From positions 1 to 64,000 of the forward strand of contig JAUWAU010000024.1 in NCBI GenBank assembly GCA_030601885.1: a stretch of DNA of 64,000 nucleotides, written 5' to 3'. Of this stretch, positions 17,701 through 26,270 are shown piece after piece (position 1 is the stretch's first letter; each line of letters opens with the position of its first letter). The position numbers and the translations under genes are program-made. This DNA is from Armatimonadota bacterium. Lineage in GTDB: Bacteria > Armatimonadota > Zipacnadia > JAUWAU01. The notes beneath the pieces were generated by a model that saw only the letters and a program-made list of their open reading frames with translations, was not told the DNA's origin and did not search any database.

Positions 17701-17827
17701 CGTCAACGGACGCCCCATCCGGATTACAGTTGAGCGCGGACAGGATGGGCATACAACAGTGCGGTTCGATCGACCGATACGTCTTCGAGCCAATGATGTC
17801 CTCAGAGCCAAGGCCGGCAGGAAATGA
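14762..17827 (+). CDS. GH116-type beta-glucosidase with inserted beta-sandwich module
   Basis: A 1021-residue secreted glycoside hydrolase of the GH116 (glucosylceramidase-like, DUF608) type. A signal peptide ([21 protein letters not shown]) is followed by the N-terminal GH116 sandwich ([29 protein letters not shown]) and the alpha/alpha-barrel catalytic domain from about residue 520 ([70 protein letters not shown]). By family knowledge the pair is a Glu and an Asp; Glu568 (WEG) or Glu584 (NYEH) and Asp761 (SDQ) are candidates, which I cannot settle. Residues 250-398 are an insertion ([21 protein letters not shown] ... [13 protein letters not shown]) of a beta-sandwich module otherwise known from GH32 enzymes. 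The GTG start has GGAGG upstream. Confidence 0.85.
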   Translation: [1021 protein letters not shown]

Positions 17828-17861
17828 GCCACCCGGCGCTTTGGCGCTGTTTTTGGGTGCG

Positions 17862-17890
17862 TTGACCGGTGCTATGCTTTGTGATATACT
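17862..17890 (+). promoter_or_regulatory. Sigma70-type promoter of the ftsK operon
   Basis: TTGACC (17862-17867), a 17-base spacer, then TATACT (17885-17890) with an extended TGA directly before it. This is close to consensus and starts 35 bp after the GH116 stop. Transcription should begin near 17897, giving a leader of about 220 bases before ftsK. Confidence 0.75.
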
Positions 17891-18115
17891 CACTGTGAAT
17901 TCGGACTCTCCGTGCTGCGGCTCCGTGGAGCCGCCGTTTCAGGGCCCGGGTAGCCGGACTATGTTCTTGCGCTTGAGCCGGGCCAACGGGACCGCGCCTA
18001 CGCCGTCATAGCTCTCGCAGACGCGCTACGTACGGATGCGTTCGTCGCATGTCTGCCCAAGCACTATCGACTGCAGCACGCTTCGCGCCACAAGCTACAG
18101 CACAGGGTGATGGCC
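17891..18115 (+). other. Structured leader of the ftsK operon
   Basis: No gene is seen between the promoter and ftsK. The predicted RNA carries a strong hairpin at 17917-17934 (GCGGCTC, loop CGTG, GAGCCGC inside 8-bp complementary arms) and a smaller one, ATGCG-TTCGT-CGCAT, near 18026-18040. It could be a 5' regulatory leader or a separate small RNA; I do not recognise a known family. Confidence 0.4.
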
Positions 18116-20443
18116 ATGGAGCGGAAGGCGGGGCCGCCGCAGAAGTCAACGCGTGCCCCCCGCGAGCACGCCGGCGGTCGGGAACGACCGCAGCGGGAGA
18201 TAGCTGGCGTTGCCCTCATAACGGCCAGCGTACTCATCCTCGCCAGCCTCGTGTGGCATGCCCGCGGGCCCATCCCAGAAGCCATCTCGTGGCTACTCCG
18301 CGTTGTGACGGGCCTGGGCGCCTATGCCGTGCCCCTGGCAATACTGGCGCTGGGCTGTCGATTGGCGCTGAATGCCCCCGAGTGGCGCACGCGGGACATC
18401 ATCATCGGTGGCGCCCTACTCTTCGTCGCCATTCTGACCTTCCTGGACTTGCTCGTGCCCATAGGCTACGAGTGGGACATGGCGCTCTTGGTGGAGCGCG
18501 GCGGGGTGCTTGGCGCGAGTGTGGGTTGGCTGCTGCGGCGGATATTCGGCGAGGCCGGCAGCTATATAGTACTTGCCGGCATGGCCGCGACGGCGATACT
18601 GCAGCTTAGCGATGTGCGGCTCAACGATGTCGCCTCGACGCTGGCCGACGGCTTCATGCAGCTCTGGGAGCGGGTCAGGCCGTCGCGCGAACAACGCGCC
18701 CAGCGCCTTCGACGAGAGCAGCAGAAGCGGGCGAGACAGCGCAAGGCCGCGACCGCGGAGTCGGCGATCAGTGAGCTGGAGCAGCATGCCCTCCGCGTGC
18801 AACCCACGCAGGAGAATCCGCCAGAGCCACCGCGGCAGCTCGAACTGCTGGCTGACGGGGACGTGGGCGTGGATGCCCGCGTGCGCCCAACTGATGCACC
18901 GTCCCCGACTCCGGAGGCCATCCAGTTTCAGCTCCCGCCGCTGGATCTGCTCGACGCTCCGGCGGACGAGGGGGACGGCGAGGACGCAGCCGAGACAACC
19001 GACAACATCATGCTGGTGGAGGACACCCTGGCCAGCTTCGGCATATCGGCCAAAGTGGTGCACCACGAGCGCGGCCCGGCGGTGACGCGGTACGAGGTGG
19101 AGCCGGCCAGGGGCATCAGGGTGAGCCGGATAGCCAATTTGGCGGACGATCTGGCTCTGGCTCTGGCCGCCATTGACGTTCGTGTGGAGGCGCCGGTGCC
19201 TGGCAAGTCCGTCATCGGCATCGAGGTGCCCAACAAGCGGGTGGCCATCGTCTCGCTCCGCAGCATCTTGGAGACCGAGGCGTACCAGAACGCCGGCTCC
19301 AAACTGGCCTTCGCCCTCGGCAAGGACATCGCCGGCCAGCCGGTCGTCGCCGACATGAGCATGATGCCACACTTACTCATCAGCGGGGCGACGAACTCCG
19401 GCAAGAGTGTCTGCTTGAATGGCATTATCACCAGCATCCTTTGCGGAGCAACGCCGCAAGAGGTGCAGCTCATCCTCATCGACCCAAAACGCGTGGAGAT
19501 GACCTGCTACGACGGCATCCCACACCTCATGGCTCCCATCGTGCACACGGCGGAGGAGTCCGCGGATGTACTCCGCAAGGTCATCACGGAGATGCAGCGC
19601 CGCTACGACGTGTTTGCCCTCACCGCCGTGCGGGACATTGGGGAGTATAATGCGAACGTCTCCGTCGAGAACCGGCTGCCACTCGTGGTCATCATCGTTG
19701 ACGAGCTGGCCGATCTGATGATGCAGGCCGCGGCCGAGTTCGAGTTCAGCATCTGCCGCATCGCCCAGCTCGCCCGGGCCACCGGCATCCATCTGGTCGT
19801 GGCGACGCAGCGACCATCGGTGAACATCATAACCGGCACCATCAAAGCCAACATCCCGTCCCGGATTGCCTTCGCCGTCGCCCAGCAAGTGGACTCCCGC
19901 ACGATTTTGGACGCCAACGGCGCGGAGCGGCTCATCGGCAGAGGCGATATGCTCTTTGCTCCCGTATATGCCTCGAAGGCTGTCCGGGTGCAGGGGGCAT
20001 TCACCAGCGCGGAAGAGATCCAGCGGCTCGTAGAGTTCCTCCGGGCGCAGGCCGAGCCGCAGTTCAGCATCGTGCCGGAGTTGCCTGCAGAGGGGGTCGG
20101 CGCGGCTGACGAGGACGAGGCCGGGGACGACCCGCTGTTCGCGCCGGCGGCCGAATTCGTGGCGTCTCATGACGAGGCGTCAGTATCTATGCTCCAGCGA
20201 CGCTTCAAGGTGGGCTATGCGCGCGCGGGCCGGCTTATCGACGTGATGGAGAAGCGCGGCATCGTGGGCCCATATCAGGGCTCCAAGCCGCGGCAGGTGC
20301 TCATGGCGCTGCCCGAGCTCCACCTGTTGCTGGGGAAGGGTGAGCGGCCGGAATTGGCGGAGTCGCTGGCGTCAGCAGGGCCCATGAGAGAAGCACATGG
20401 CGACGGAGCGCCGATGCATCCATCCCCGCAATCAGCTCAATGA
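18116..20443 (+). CDS. ftsK: DNA translocase FtsK/SpoIIIE
   Basis: A 775-residue ATP-driven DNA pump that moves chromosome ends through the division septum. Four N-terminal membrane segments lie between about residues 27 and 165, followed by a charged linker (REQRAQRLRREQQKRARQRK) and a Pro-rich part. The motor has the FtsK alpha/beta region (NIMLVEDTLASFGISAKVVHHERGPAVTRYEVEP), Walker A GATNSGKS near 424, Walker B VVIIVDELADL near 529, and ATQRPSVNIITGTIKANIPSRIAF. The C-terminal gamma winged helix is present (SMLQRRFKVGYARAGRLIDVMEKRGIVGPYQGSKPRQVL). Start codons at 18107 (GTG), 18110 and 18116 are possible; 18116 has AGGG 8 bases upstream. The C-terminus overlaps the methyltransferase gene by 47 bases. 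Confidence 0.95.
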   Translation: MERKAGPPQKSTRAPREHAGGRERPQREIAGVALITASVLILASLVWHARGPIPEAISWLLRVVTGLGAYAVPLAILALGCRLALNAPEWRTRDIIIGGALLFVAILTFLDLLVPIGYEWDMALLVERGGVLGASVGWLLRRIFGEAGSYIVLAGMAATAILQLSDVRLNDVASTLADGFMQLWERVRPSREQRAQRLRREQQKRARQRKAATAESAISELEQHALRVQPTQENPPEPPRQLELLADGDVGVDARVRPTDAPSPTPEAIQFQLPPLDLLDAPADEGDGEDAAETTDNIMLVEDTLASFGISAKVVHHERGPAVTRYEVEPARGIRVSRIANLADDLALALAAIDVRVEAPVPGKSVIGIEVPNKRVAIVSLRSILETEAYQNAGSKLAFALGKDIAGQPVVADMSMMPHLLISGATNSGKSVCLNGIITSILCGATPQEVQLILIDPKRVEMTCYDGIPHLMAPIVHTAEESADVLRKVITEMQRRYDVFALTAVRDIGEYNANVSVENRLPLVVIIVDELADLMMQAAAEFEFSICRIAQLARATGIHLVVATQRPSVNIITGTIKANIPSRIAFAVAQQVDSRTILDANGAERLIGRGDMLFAPVYASKAVRVQGAFTSAEEIQRLVEFLRAQAEPQFSIVPELPAEGVGAADEDEAGDDPLFAPAAEFVASHDEASVSMLQRRFKVGYARAGRLIDVMEKRGIVGPYQGSKPRQVLMALPELHLLLGKGERPELAESLASAGPMREAHGDGAPMHPSPQSAQ

Positions 20444-21338
20444 GCTGACGGGGAAGGAATGGATACGTTTCACCAAGTCGTGGTTCGTCTGTGATTCGCG
20501 GCGATACCACCGGAATCGTTCCACGGAGCTGCACCCAGCACGCTTTCCCGAGGAGATGGTGGGGGACTTCGTATCGTTCTTCACAAAGCCCGGGGAGTGG
20601 GTCCTGGATCCATTCGCGGGCACCGGGGCGGCGCTGGTGAGCTGCCGGGAGCTTGGTCGCAACGCCGTTGGGGTTGAGCTGGTGCCACGATACGCCGATA
20701 CGGCTCGACGGCGGCTTGGCGGGGCCACAGCAGCCGGCCACGCGGCTCCGCCGCCAGGCTCCTCAACGCCGGCGCCGTCACGACAGGACGTCATCTGTGC
20801 GGACTCGACGCAGCTCAGCAGCGAAGGGCTCCGGGAGCAGCTCTGCCAGTGTGGTGTGCCCGGCGAAGACGGGGCGCCGTGGTTTGACTTCATCATCACG
20901 TCGCCGCCGTATTGGAACATGCTGCAGACGAGCCGTGGGGGCGTTCTCTCCACCCACAAGCAGCGTGCGGCAAAGGGGCTCGACACACGCTATTCGCATC
21001 TGCCCGAAGATCTGGGTAACACCGGCAGCTACGAGTTGTTTATCGAGAAGGTGGGAGCGGTCTTCGACCAGTGCCACGCCCTCCTTCGGCCGCGGCGGTA
21101 CCTCGTGGTGATCGCACAGAACGTGCGGGCGCCCGATGGCTGTGTGAAGCCTCTGGCGTGGGACCTGGGCCGGCGCATATCCGAGACATTCACGTTCTAT
21201 GGAGAGAAGATCTGGTGTCAAGATAGCAAGAAGCTCGGCATCTGGGGCTACCCGAGCGTATTCGTGCCCAACTACCATCATCACTACTGCCTCATCTTCC
21301 ACAAGGAAGCCGCAGAGCGCGATGGGAAACGCCCGTGA
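20397..21338 (+). CDS. DNA methyltransferase (N4/N6 type), orphan
   Basis: A 313-residue S-adenosylmethionine-dependent DNA methylase (PF01555 type). Motif I is DPFAGTG (71-77) and the catalytic motif IV is TSPPYW (168-173); SPPYW is the form common in cytosine-N4 methylases. Motif I precedes motif IV, a gamma-like order, and the region between them (101-165) is a low-complexity variable stretch. The C-terminus (KLGIWGYPSVFVPNYHHHYCLIFHK) carries the target-adjacent fold. No restriction enzyme gene is adjacent. The gene overlaps ftsK by 47 bases and rimO by 17, so it is embedded in a housekeeping operon and translated by coupling. That argues for an epigenetic or cell-cycle role rather than defence, which is inference. 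Confidence 0.85.
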   Translation: MATERRCIHPRNQLNELTGKEWIRFTKSWFVCDSRRYHRNRSTELHPARFPEEMVGDFVSFFTKPGEWVLDPFAGTGAALVSCRELGRNAVGVELVPRYADTARRRLGGATAAGHAAPPPGSSTPAPSRQDVICADSTQLSSEGLREQLCQCGVPGEDGAPWFDFIITSPPYWNMLQTSRGGVLSTHKQRAAKGLDTRYSHLPEDLGNTGSYELFIEKVGAVFDQCHALLRPRRYLVVIAQNVRAPDGCVKPLAWDLGRRISETFTFYGEKIWCQDSKKLGIWGYPSVFVPNYHHHYCLIFHKEAAERDGKRP

Positions 21339-22677
21339 CGCGACGGCCTCCGACGAGGGCCTCTCGGTGGCCGTGGTGTCGCTGGGCTGTGCCCGGAACC
21401 TCGTCGATTCTGAGGTCATGATCGGCCTCCTGCGGCAGGCCGGGCACCGCTTCGTCGAGGACGTCCGAGACGCTGACGCGATAGTCGTAAACACGTGCGG
21501 CTTCATCCGCGAGGCCAAAGAGGAGGCCATTGAGGCGCTGCTGGAGTTGTCCGAGCTGAAACGGGAGGGGCGCTGCCGCGCCCTCGTTTGCTGCGGCTGC
21601 CTCACACAGCGATATTACGCCGAGCTGCCGGCAGAGCTGCCCGAGGTGGACGCCTTCATCGGCACGGGCGCCATCGTGGAGCTCCCGGCAGCTTTGAAGG
21701 CCATTGCGGCGGGGGAGCGCCCGACGATCGTTGGCGAGCCCGAGTTCCTCTACTCGCACGACACACCCCGGGTCCGGACAGGCCCCCTGTGGCTGACGTA
21801 CATCAAGATCGGCGAAGGCTGCGACCACCAGTGCACCTTTTGCGCCATTCCGGCCGCGCGCGGGCGAATGCGCAGCCGAGAGGTCGAGTCCGTGGTCACG
21901 GAGTTTCGGAGCCTGGCCGCCGATGGCGCCGTCAAAGAGGTAGTGCTGATCGGCCAGGACACCACGAGCTACGGCCGGGACCTGTACGGCCGATGCATGC
22001 TGCCGGCGCTGCTCGAGCGCCTGAGCGAGTGCGAGTTCAATGGCTGGGTCCGGCTCCTGTACGGCCACCCGGCGCATCTGACGGACGAAACGATAGACGC
22101 CGTCGTGCGCTCGCCGCACGTCGTCAACTACTTCGACATACCCATGCAGCACGCTGCGCCGCGCATTTTGCGGGCCATGGGCAGGCAGGAGACGGTCGGG
22201 GAGAATCTGCGGCTCATCGAACGCGTCAGAGAGCGCTGCCCTGGGGCGGCCATTCGCACCACCTTTCTGGTGGGCTTCCCGGGGGAGACAAACCACGATT
22301 TTGAGGAATTGCTGGACTTCGTTACCGCAGCCCGAATTGACCGGGTGGCAGGATTTGTGTTCTCGCCCGAGGAAGACACCCCGGCTGCCACGATGGCCGA
22401 CCAAGTGCCGCGGGAGCTTGCCGAGGAACGCCTGATACACCTGCTGGCGCACCAGGCGGATGTGTCGAAAGCCTGCAACGAGGCTCTCGTGGGGCAGCGC
22501 ATGCAGGTACTCATCGAGGCTGTCAGCGACACAGAGGCCGTCGGGCGCAGCTACCGCGATGCACCGGAGGTAGATGCTGAGGTCCTCGTCGCGGGATACA
22601 GGGGGGAGCCGGGCGAGTTCGTCACCGCGGTCATCACAGAGGCAGAAGTCCACGACTTGCGCGGGAGAGCTCTGTAG
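21322..22677 (+). CDS. rimO: Ribosomal protein S12 methylthiotransferase RimO
   Basis: A 451-residue radical-SAM methylthiotransferase that modifies a conserved aspartate of ribosomal protein S12 (uS12). The N-terminal UPF0004 cluster cysteines are Cys23 (LGCARNLVDSE), Cys59 (NTCGFI) and Cys93 (CGCL). The radical SAM cysteines are C167-x3-C171-x2-C174 in EGCDHQCTFCAIP. RimO-specific signatures are LGCARNLVDSE, GEPEF, and RLLYGHPAHLTDETIDAV. A TRAM domain closes the protein (LVGQRMQVLIEAV ... EVLVAGY). The ATG at 21322 is chosen because the protein then starts normally; the frame is open further upstream inside the methyltransferase gene. It overlaps the methyltransferase by 17 bases. Confidence 0.94.
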   Translation: MGNARDATASDEGLSVAVVSLGCARNLVDSEVMIGLLRQAGHRFVEDVRDADAIVVNTCGFIREAKEEAIEALLELSELKREGRCRALVCCGCLTQRYYAELPAELPEVDAFIGTGAIVELPAALKAIAAGERPTIVGEPEFLYSHDTPRVRTGPLWLTYIKIGEGCDHQCTFCAIPAARGRMRSREVESVVTEFRSLAADGAVKEVVLIGQDTTSYGRDLYGRCMLPALLERLSECEFNGWVRLLYGHPAHLTDETIDAVVRSPHVVNYFDIPMQHAAPRILRAMGRQETVGENLRLIERVRERCPGAAIRTTFLVGFPGETNHDFEELLDFVTAARIDRVAGFVFSPEEDTPAATMADQVPRELAEERLIHLLAHQADVSKACNEALVGQRMQVLIEAVSDTEAVGRSYRDAPEVDAEVLVAGYRGEPGEFVTAVITEAEVHDLRGRAL

Positions 22678-22742
22678 CCTGGTATCGAGGCAGCGCCGAG
22701 GCCACGGGGCCCCGTAGACATAGACCATTGGGAGCGGGAGGT

Positions 22743-24638
22743 ATGCCGTTGAGCACAAAGCGCGTTCGTGGCGAAGAAGCCGACGGAGTGCGGAAGTATC
22801 TCGCCGGCCTCATACATGAGTGGCTTCTCTCGACCCCCGAACCAGCCAAGGCGACCGACATCGCCACCAATCTGGGCGTCGCGGAACCGGTCTCGCCCCG
22901 CCTGGTGCGCGAAACGCTCCAGAGCGATCGCCGGTTCACGCACGTGGAGCGTCGTTGGGATATGACGGCGCGCCAGGAGCTAGCTACTCGCCCCTTTAGC
23001 GGCGCTATCACGGCGCTGCTGGAGGCATACGGCAAGCCGATCAGCTCGCAGATCATCGCCGAGCAGATCGCGGCGAGCCGGAAACGCCTGGTGGAGTTCT
23101 TCGAGGACATCGTTAACGACCTGTTGACCACGCGGGCGCAGTACGTGGCCCTGGACGACGACCTGTACGCACTGCGAGAATGGCTGCTCAATGTCGAGGA
23201 CCGCGACGAAGAGCGGATCTTGTTCTACAACAGCCTGACGGAATCTGATCAACTTGCGGCTGCACAAGAGGCGATCGGCCGCAAGCGAATCAAAGGCAAC
23301 AGCCCCGCAGACACGGCCGAACGCATATTGGACATAGTCGGTGGATCGCTCGCCAACAAGGCTCTCGCCTTTCTCGTCTGGCAGCAGCATGCGACGTCCA
23401 GCCCGGACGTGCTCTTCCATCGCATGCTGCGCGATGACCGATTCGTGCTGCTGTCGGGCCCGAGCTGGTGCTCACCGTCGTGCCAGGCTGAGCTGAACGA
23501 GAGGCTAGCGCGGCTCTCGGCCGAAATGGACGCAGAAGCGCATGAGGGCGAAGCAGACGCAGACCTGCACGCCATCCTGGCCACTCCGCCGCCGAAGGGC
23601 GTGGACTTCAGCGTATCGGATAGCGATATCGAGGAGGCCGTCGCCGCCATTGCGGCCCACGGAGCCGGTGCATTGGATCGCCTCGTGACGGAGGTGTTCG
23701 AGGTCTATCCGGGCGATGAGAGCTTCCCCGTCGCCATCCACACGCTGGCAAGCAGACTGACGGATCGCTCTGATATCCTGTGCGTGGGGCCCGGCGCCTA
23801 CGCCGCGGCCGCCGCCATCCCAGAAGGCGTGGGCGACATCCCACCGGCATTGCGTCCGGCGTTCGTCGGCAAGCTTGGTGACGACAGCCTTCCCATGGAT
23901 GTGATCCTCACCGACGGCGGGATCGGGCCCGAGCTCGCCGATCGTGTGCACGACCCGGAGAAAGAGGACGTTGGCGAGGAGGATGAGGTGCGCATCAAGC
24001 GGGGATACAAGCCCCCCGAGGAAGTACGCCATACCATCGCCTACCACCACCTCCAGGCGGGAACGCTGAAGGTGCGACAGATCGACCGAGAGCTCTTCCC
24101 CGAAGAGCCGCGCTTGGTGCGAATGATTCTCCAGTACGCCGGGGAAGAGGAGCACGTCGTTTGGATCGATAACGAGGCCGGGCTGCTCCACGGCCTCGGT
24201 GATTGGTACGCGCGGTACGTCCCGGCGCCCGGTGCGATCATTCGACTCGCCCCCACGTCGGCCCCGATTCGTCTGGAGTTGATCTACGACGGAGAAGCGG
24301 ACTCAGCAGCACACGTAGACGAGGCGCGTGTCAAGGAGCTGCTCGCGCTGCGCGACGAGGCGCAGAAGGACGAGCAGAGCATGCTTGAGATCCTGTGCAG
24401 CATCGTCCAAGCTCACGAGAGTGGTGCGAGCTTCGAGACGCTCGTGGCGGAAGCCAACGTCGTCAGGCGCACTACCAAACGTCTCGTGGCCTCCACGCTC
24501 ACCGGGTACCACTGCTTCCGCCCTCGGGATGAGAAGCCGACTCAGTGGCGCTTTGACGAGAACGCCCTCGAGATGGGGCGCATCAAGGCGAAGAAGCGCT
24601 ACATGTCCGCCTCGCAGCCCACACAGGAAAAGGAATAA
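22743..24638 (+). CDS. Unknown 631-residue protein between rimO and gltX
   Basis: A soluble protein I cannot name. The first 180 residues look like two tandem winged-helix units: YLAGLIHEWLLSTPEPAKATDIATNLGVAEPVSPRLVRETLQSDRRFTHVERRWDM and then FSGAITALLEAYGKPISSQIIAEQIAASRKRLVEFFEDIVNDLL, each ending in a value-reporting strand. A third such unit may lie near 185-235. The centre is acidic (EMDAEAHEGEADADLH, PEKEDVGEEDEV) and a basic C-terminus ends in GRIKAKKRYMSASQ. The pattern recalls HARE/RpoE-type winged helices of RNA polymerase-associated proteins, which is a guess. GGGAGCG sits 8 bases before the ATG at 22743. Co-directional spacing (65 bp from rimO, 9 bp before gltX) puts it in the operon. 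Confidence 0.72.
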   Translation: MPLSTKRVRGEEADGVRKYLAGLIHEWLLSTPEPAKATDIATNLGVAEPVSPRLVRETLQSDRRFTHVERRWDMTARQELATRPFSGAITALLEAYGKPISSQIIAEQIAASRKRLVEFFEDIVNDLLTTRAQYVALDDDLYALREWLLNVEDRDEERILFYNSLTESDQLAAAQEAIGRKRIKGNSPADTAERILDIVGGSLANKALAFLVWQQHATSSPDVLFHRMLRDDRFVLLSGPSWCSPSCQAELNERLARLSAEMDAEAHEGEADADLHAILATPPPKGVDFSVSDSDIEEAVAAIAAHGAGALDRLVTEVFEVYPGDESFPVAIHTLASRLTDRSDILCVGPGAYAAAAAIPEGVGDIPPALRPAFVGKLGDDSLPMDVILTDGGIGPELADRVHDPEKEDVGEEDEVRIKRGYKPPEEVRHTIAYHHLQAGTLKVRQIDRELFPEEPRLVRMILQYAGEEEHVVWIDNEAGLLHGLGDWYARYVPAPGAIIRLAPTSAPIRLELIYDGEADSAAHVDEARVKELLALRDEAQKDEQSMLEILCSIVQAHESGASFETLVAEANVVRRTTKRLVASTLTGYHCFRPRDEKPTQWRFDENALEMGRIKAKKRYMSASQPTQEKE

Positions 24639-24647
24639 GAGCCCCTC

Positions 24648-26147
24648 ATGGTGCGCGAAGTGTGTGATGGGCCCCGCGTCCGATTTGCACCGTCCCCCAC
24701 CGGCGGGCTCCACGTCGGGCTGGTGCGCACGGCCCTCTTCAACTGGCTGTTTGCCCGTAAGCGCGGCGGCACGTTCATTCTGCGCATCGAGGACACCGAC
24801 GAGGCACGCTCTACCGAAGAGTCGCTCAGGGCCATTCTCGACGGCTTCCGGTGGATCGGGCTCGTCTGGGACGAGGGCCCGGACGTCGGCGGCCCGTACG
24901 CTCCGTATATTCAGTCGCAGCGTCTGGAGCTGTATGACGAGCATTTCGAGAAGCTGCTCGCACACGGCAGGGCATACCACTGCTTCTGCACGCCGGAGGA
25001 GCTCGCCGAGCGGCGCAAGCAGATGGCGGCCACGGGCGCGCCGCCTATGTATGACCGCCGATGCCGGCGCCTCTCAGAGCGCGAGGCGGAGGAGCTGGCG
25101 CAGCAGGGCCGACCGGCGTGCCTGCGGTTCCGCATGCCCGAGGACGGTCTGACCGAGTTCGACGACCTCGTCTTTGGTCGCATGCAATTCCAGAACCCCA
25201 CTCTCGACGACTTCGTCATCCGCAAGACCAGCGGCTGGCCGACGTACAACTTCGCTTGCGTGGTGGATGACGCCCTGATGAAGGTGACCCACGTCATCCG
25301 CGCCGAGCAGCACCTCTCCAACACCCCGCGCCAGGTGCAGCTCCTGGAGGCGTTGGGCTACGAGCCGCCCATCTACGCCCACGTTCCCCACGTGCTGGCG
25401 TCGGATCGCACCAAGTACAGCAAACGCCACGGCGCCACGGACCTCATGGAGTTCAGACAGCAGGGATACCTGCCCCAGGCCATGCTGAACTTCCTGGCGC
25501 TGCTGGGCTGGTCAACTGGCGACGAGCAGGAGATCATGTCCGCCGAGGAGCTCACGGAGCGCTTTGACCTCGACCGGGTGGGCAGGTCCGGCGGCATATT
25601 CGACACCGATAAGCTGAAGTGGATGAACGGGCAGTGCATCCGCCAGTTGCCCCCGGCTGAGCTGGCCGAGCGGCTCATCCCGGTGCTGCAGAGCGCGGAC
25701 CTGCTGCCGGAGACGTTGACGCAAGAGCAGCGCGCCTACGCCGTGCAGGTCGCCGAGCTCATGGCCGAGCGGCTGCGGACGCTGAACGATATCGTTGATC
25801 TGGGAGCCTACTTCTTCTCGGACGAAGTGTCCTACGACGAAAAGGCCAAGTCGAAGTGGCTGCGCAAAGAGGGCGTACCCGATGTGCTTGAGCGCCTCGC
25901 GGATGCCCTCGAACCGCTGCCGGACTTCTCCGTTGATGCCATCGAGCAGGCCACCCGCGGTGTCGCTGCCGAGTTGGGCATCAGTGCCGCGAAGGCCATC
26001 CATCCCGCCCGCGCCGCTGTCACCGGCATGACCTTCGGCCCAAGTCTGTTCCACCTCCTGGAGCTCGTCGGCAAAGACCGCGTCATCTCCCGCCTGCGCA
26101 AGGCCGCGGAGCTCTCGCGAGCCGACGCCTTTGCCGCGACCGCCTGA
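24648..26147 (+). CDS. gltX: Glutamyl-tRNA synthetase
   Basis: A 499-residue class I aminoacyl-tRNA synthetase that charges tRNA-Glu (and perhaps tRNA-Gln where GatCAB is used). The HIGH-type motif lies in RFAPSPTGGLHVGLVRTALFNWLFARK, the RIEDTDEARS signature follows, and the KMSKS-type loop is DRTKYSKRHGATDL. The anticodon-binding C-terminus is complete (GISAAKAIHPARAAVTGMTFGPSLFHLLELVGKDRVISRL). Length is normal. It starts 9 bases after the preceding unknown gene and is the last gene of the ftsK operon; the next gene, thiD, converges on it. Confidence 0.96.
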   Translation: MVREVCDGPRVRFAPSPTGGLHVGLVRTALFNWLFARKRGGTFILRIEDTDEARSTEESLRAILDGFRWIGLVWDEGPDVGGPYAPYIQSQRLELYDEHFEKLLAHGRAYHCFCTPEELAERRKQMAATGAPPMYDRRCRRLSEREAEELAQQGRPACLRFRMPEDGLTEFDDLVFGRMQFQNPTLDDFVIRKTSGWPTYNFACVVDDALMKVTHVIRAEQHLSNTPRQVQLLEALGYEPPIYAHVPHVLASDRTKYSKRHGATDLMEFRQQGYLPQAMLNFLALLGWSTGDEQEIMSAEELTERFDLDRVGRSGGIFDTDKLKWMNGQCIRQLPPAELAERLIPVLQSADLLPETLTQEQRAYAVQVAELMAERLRTLNDIVDLGAYFFSDEVSYDEKAKSKWLRKEGVPDVLERLADALEPLPDFSVDAIEQATRGVAAELGISAAKAIHPARAAVTGMTFGPSLFHLLELVGKDRVISRLRKAAELSRADAFAATA

Positions 26148-26270
26148 CCGCGTGCGAAGCACGGTGCGCTGTGCCGGAGCTTGAGCGGTTCCGCCGACCG
26201 ATCTGTCAGGCACTCCAAAGACCAACGGCGTCCGCCAGCACGCCGTCTGCCCGGCCCACCGGACGCGAGC

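Noticed and set aside
17891-18115. A 6S RNA in the ftsK leader
   Set aside because: It has hairpins but no long helix with a central bubble that I could pair, so it is listed only as a leader.
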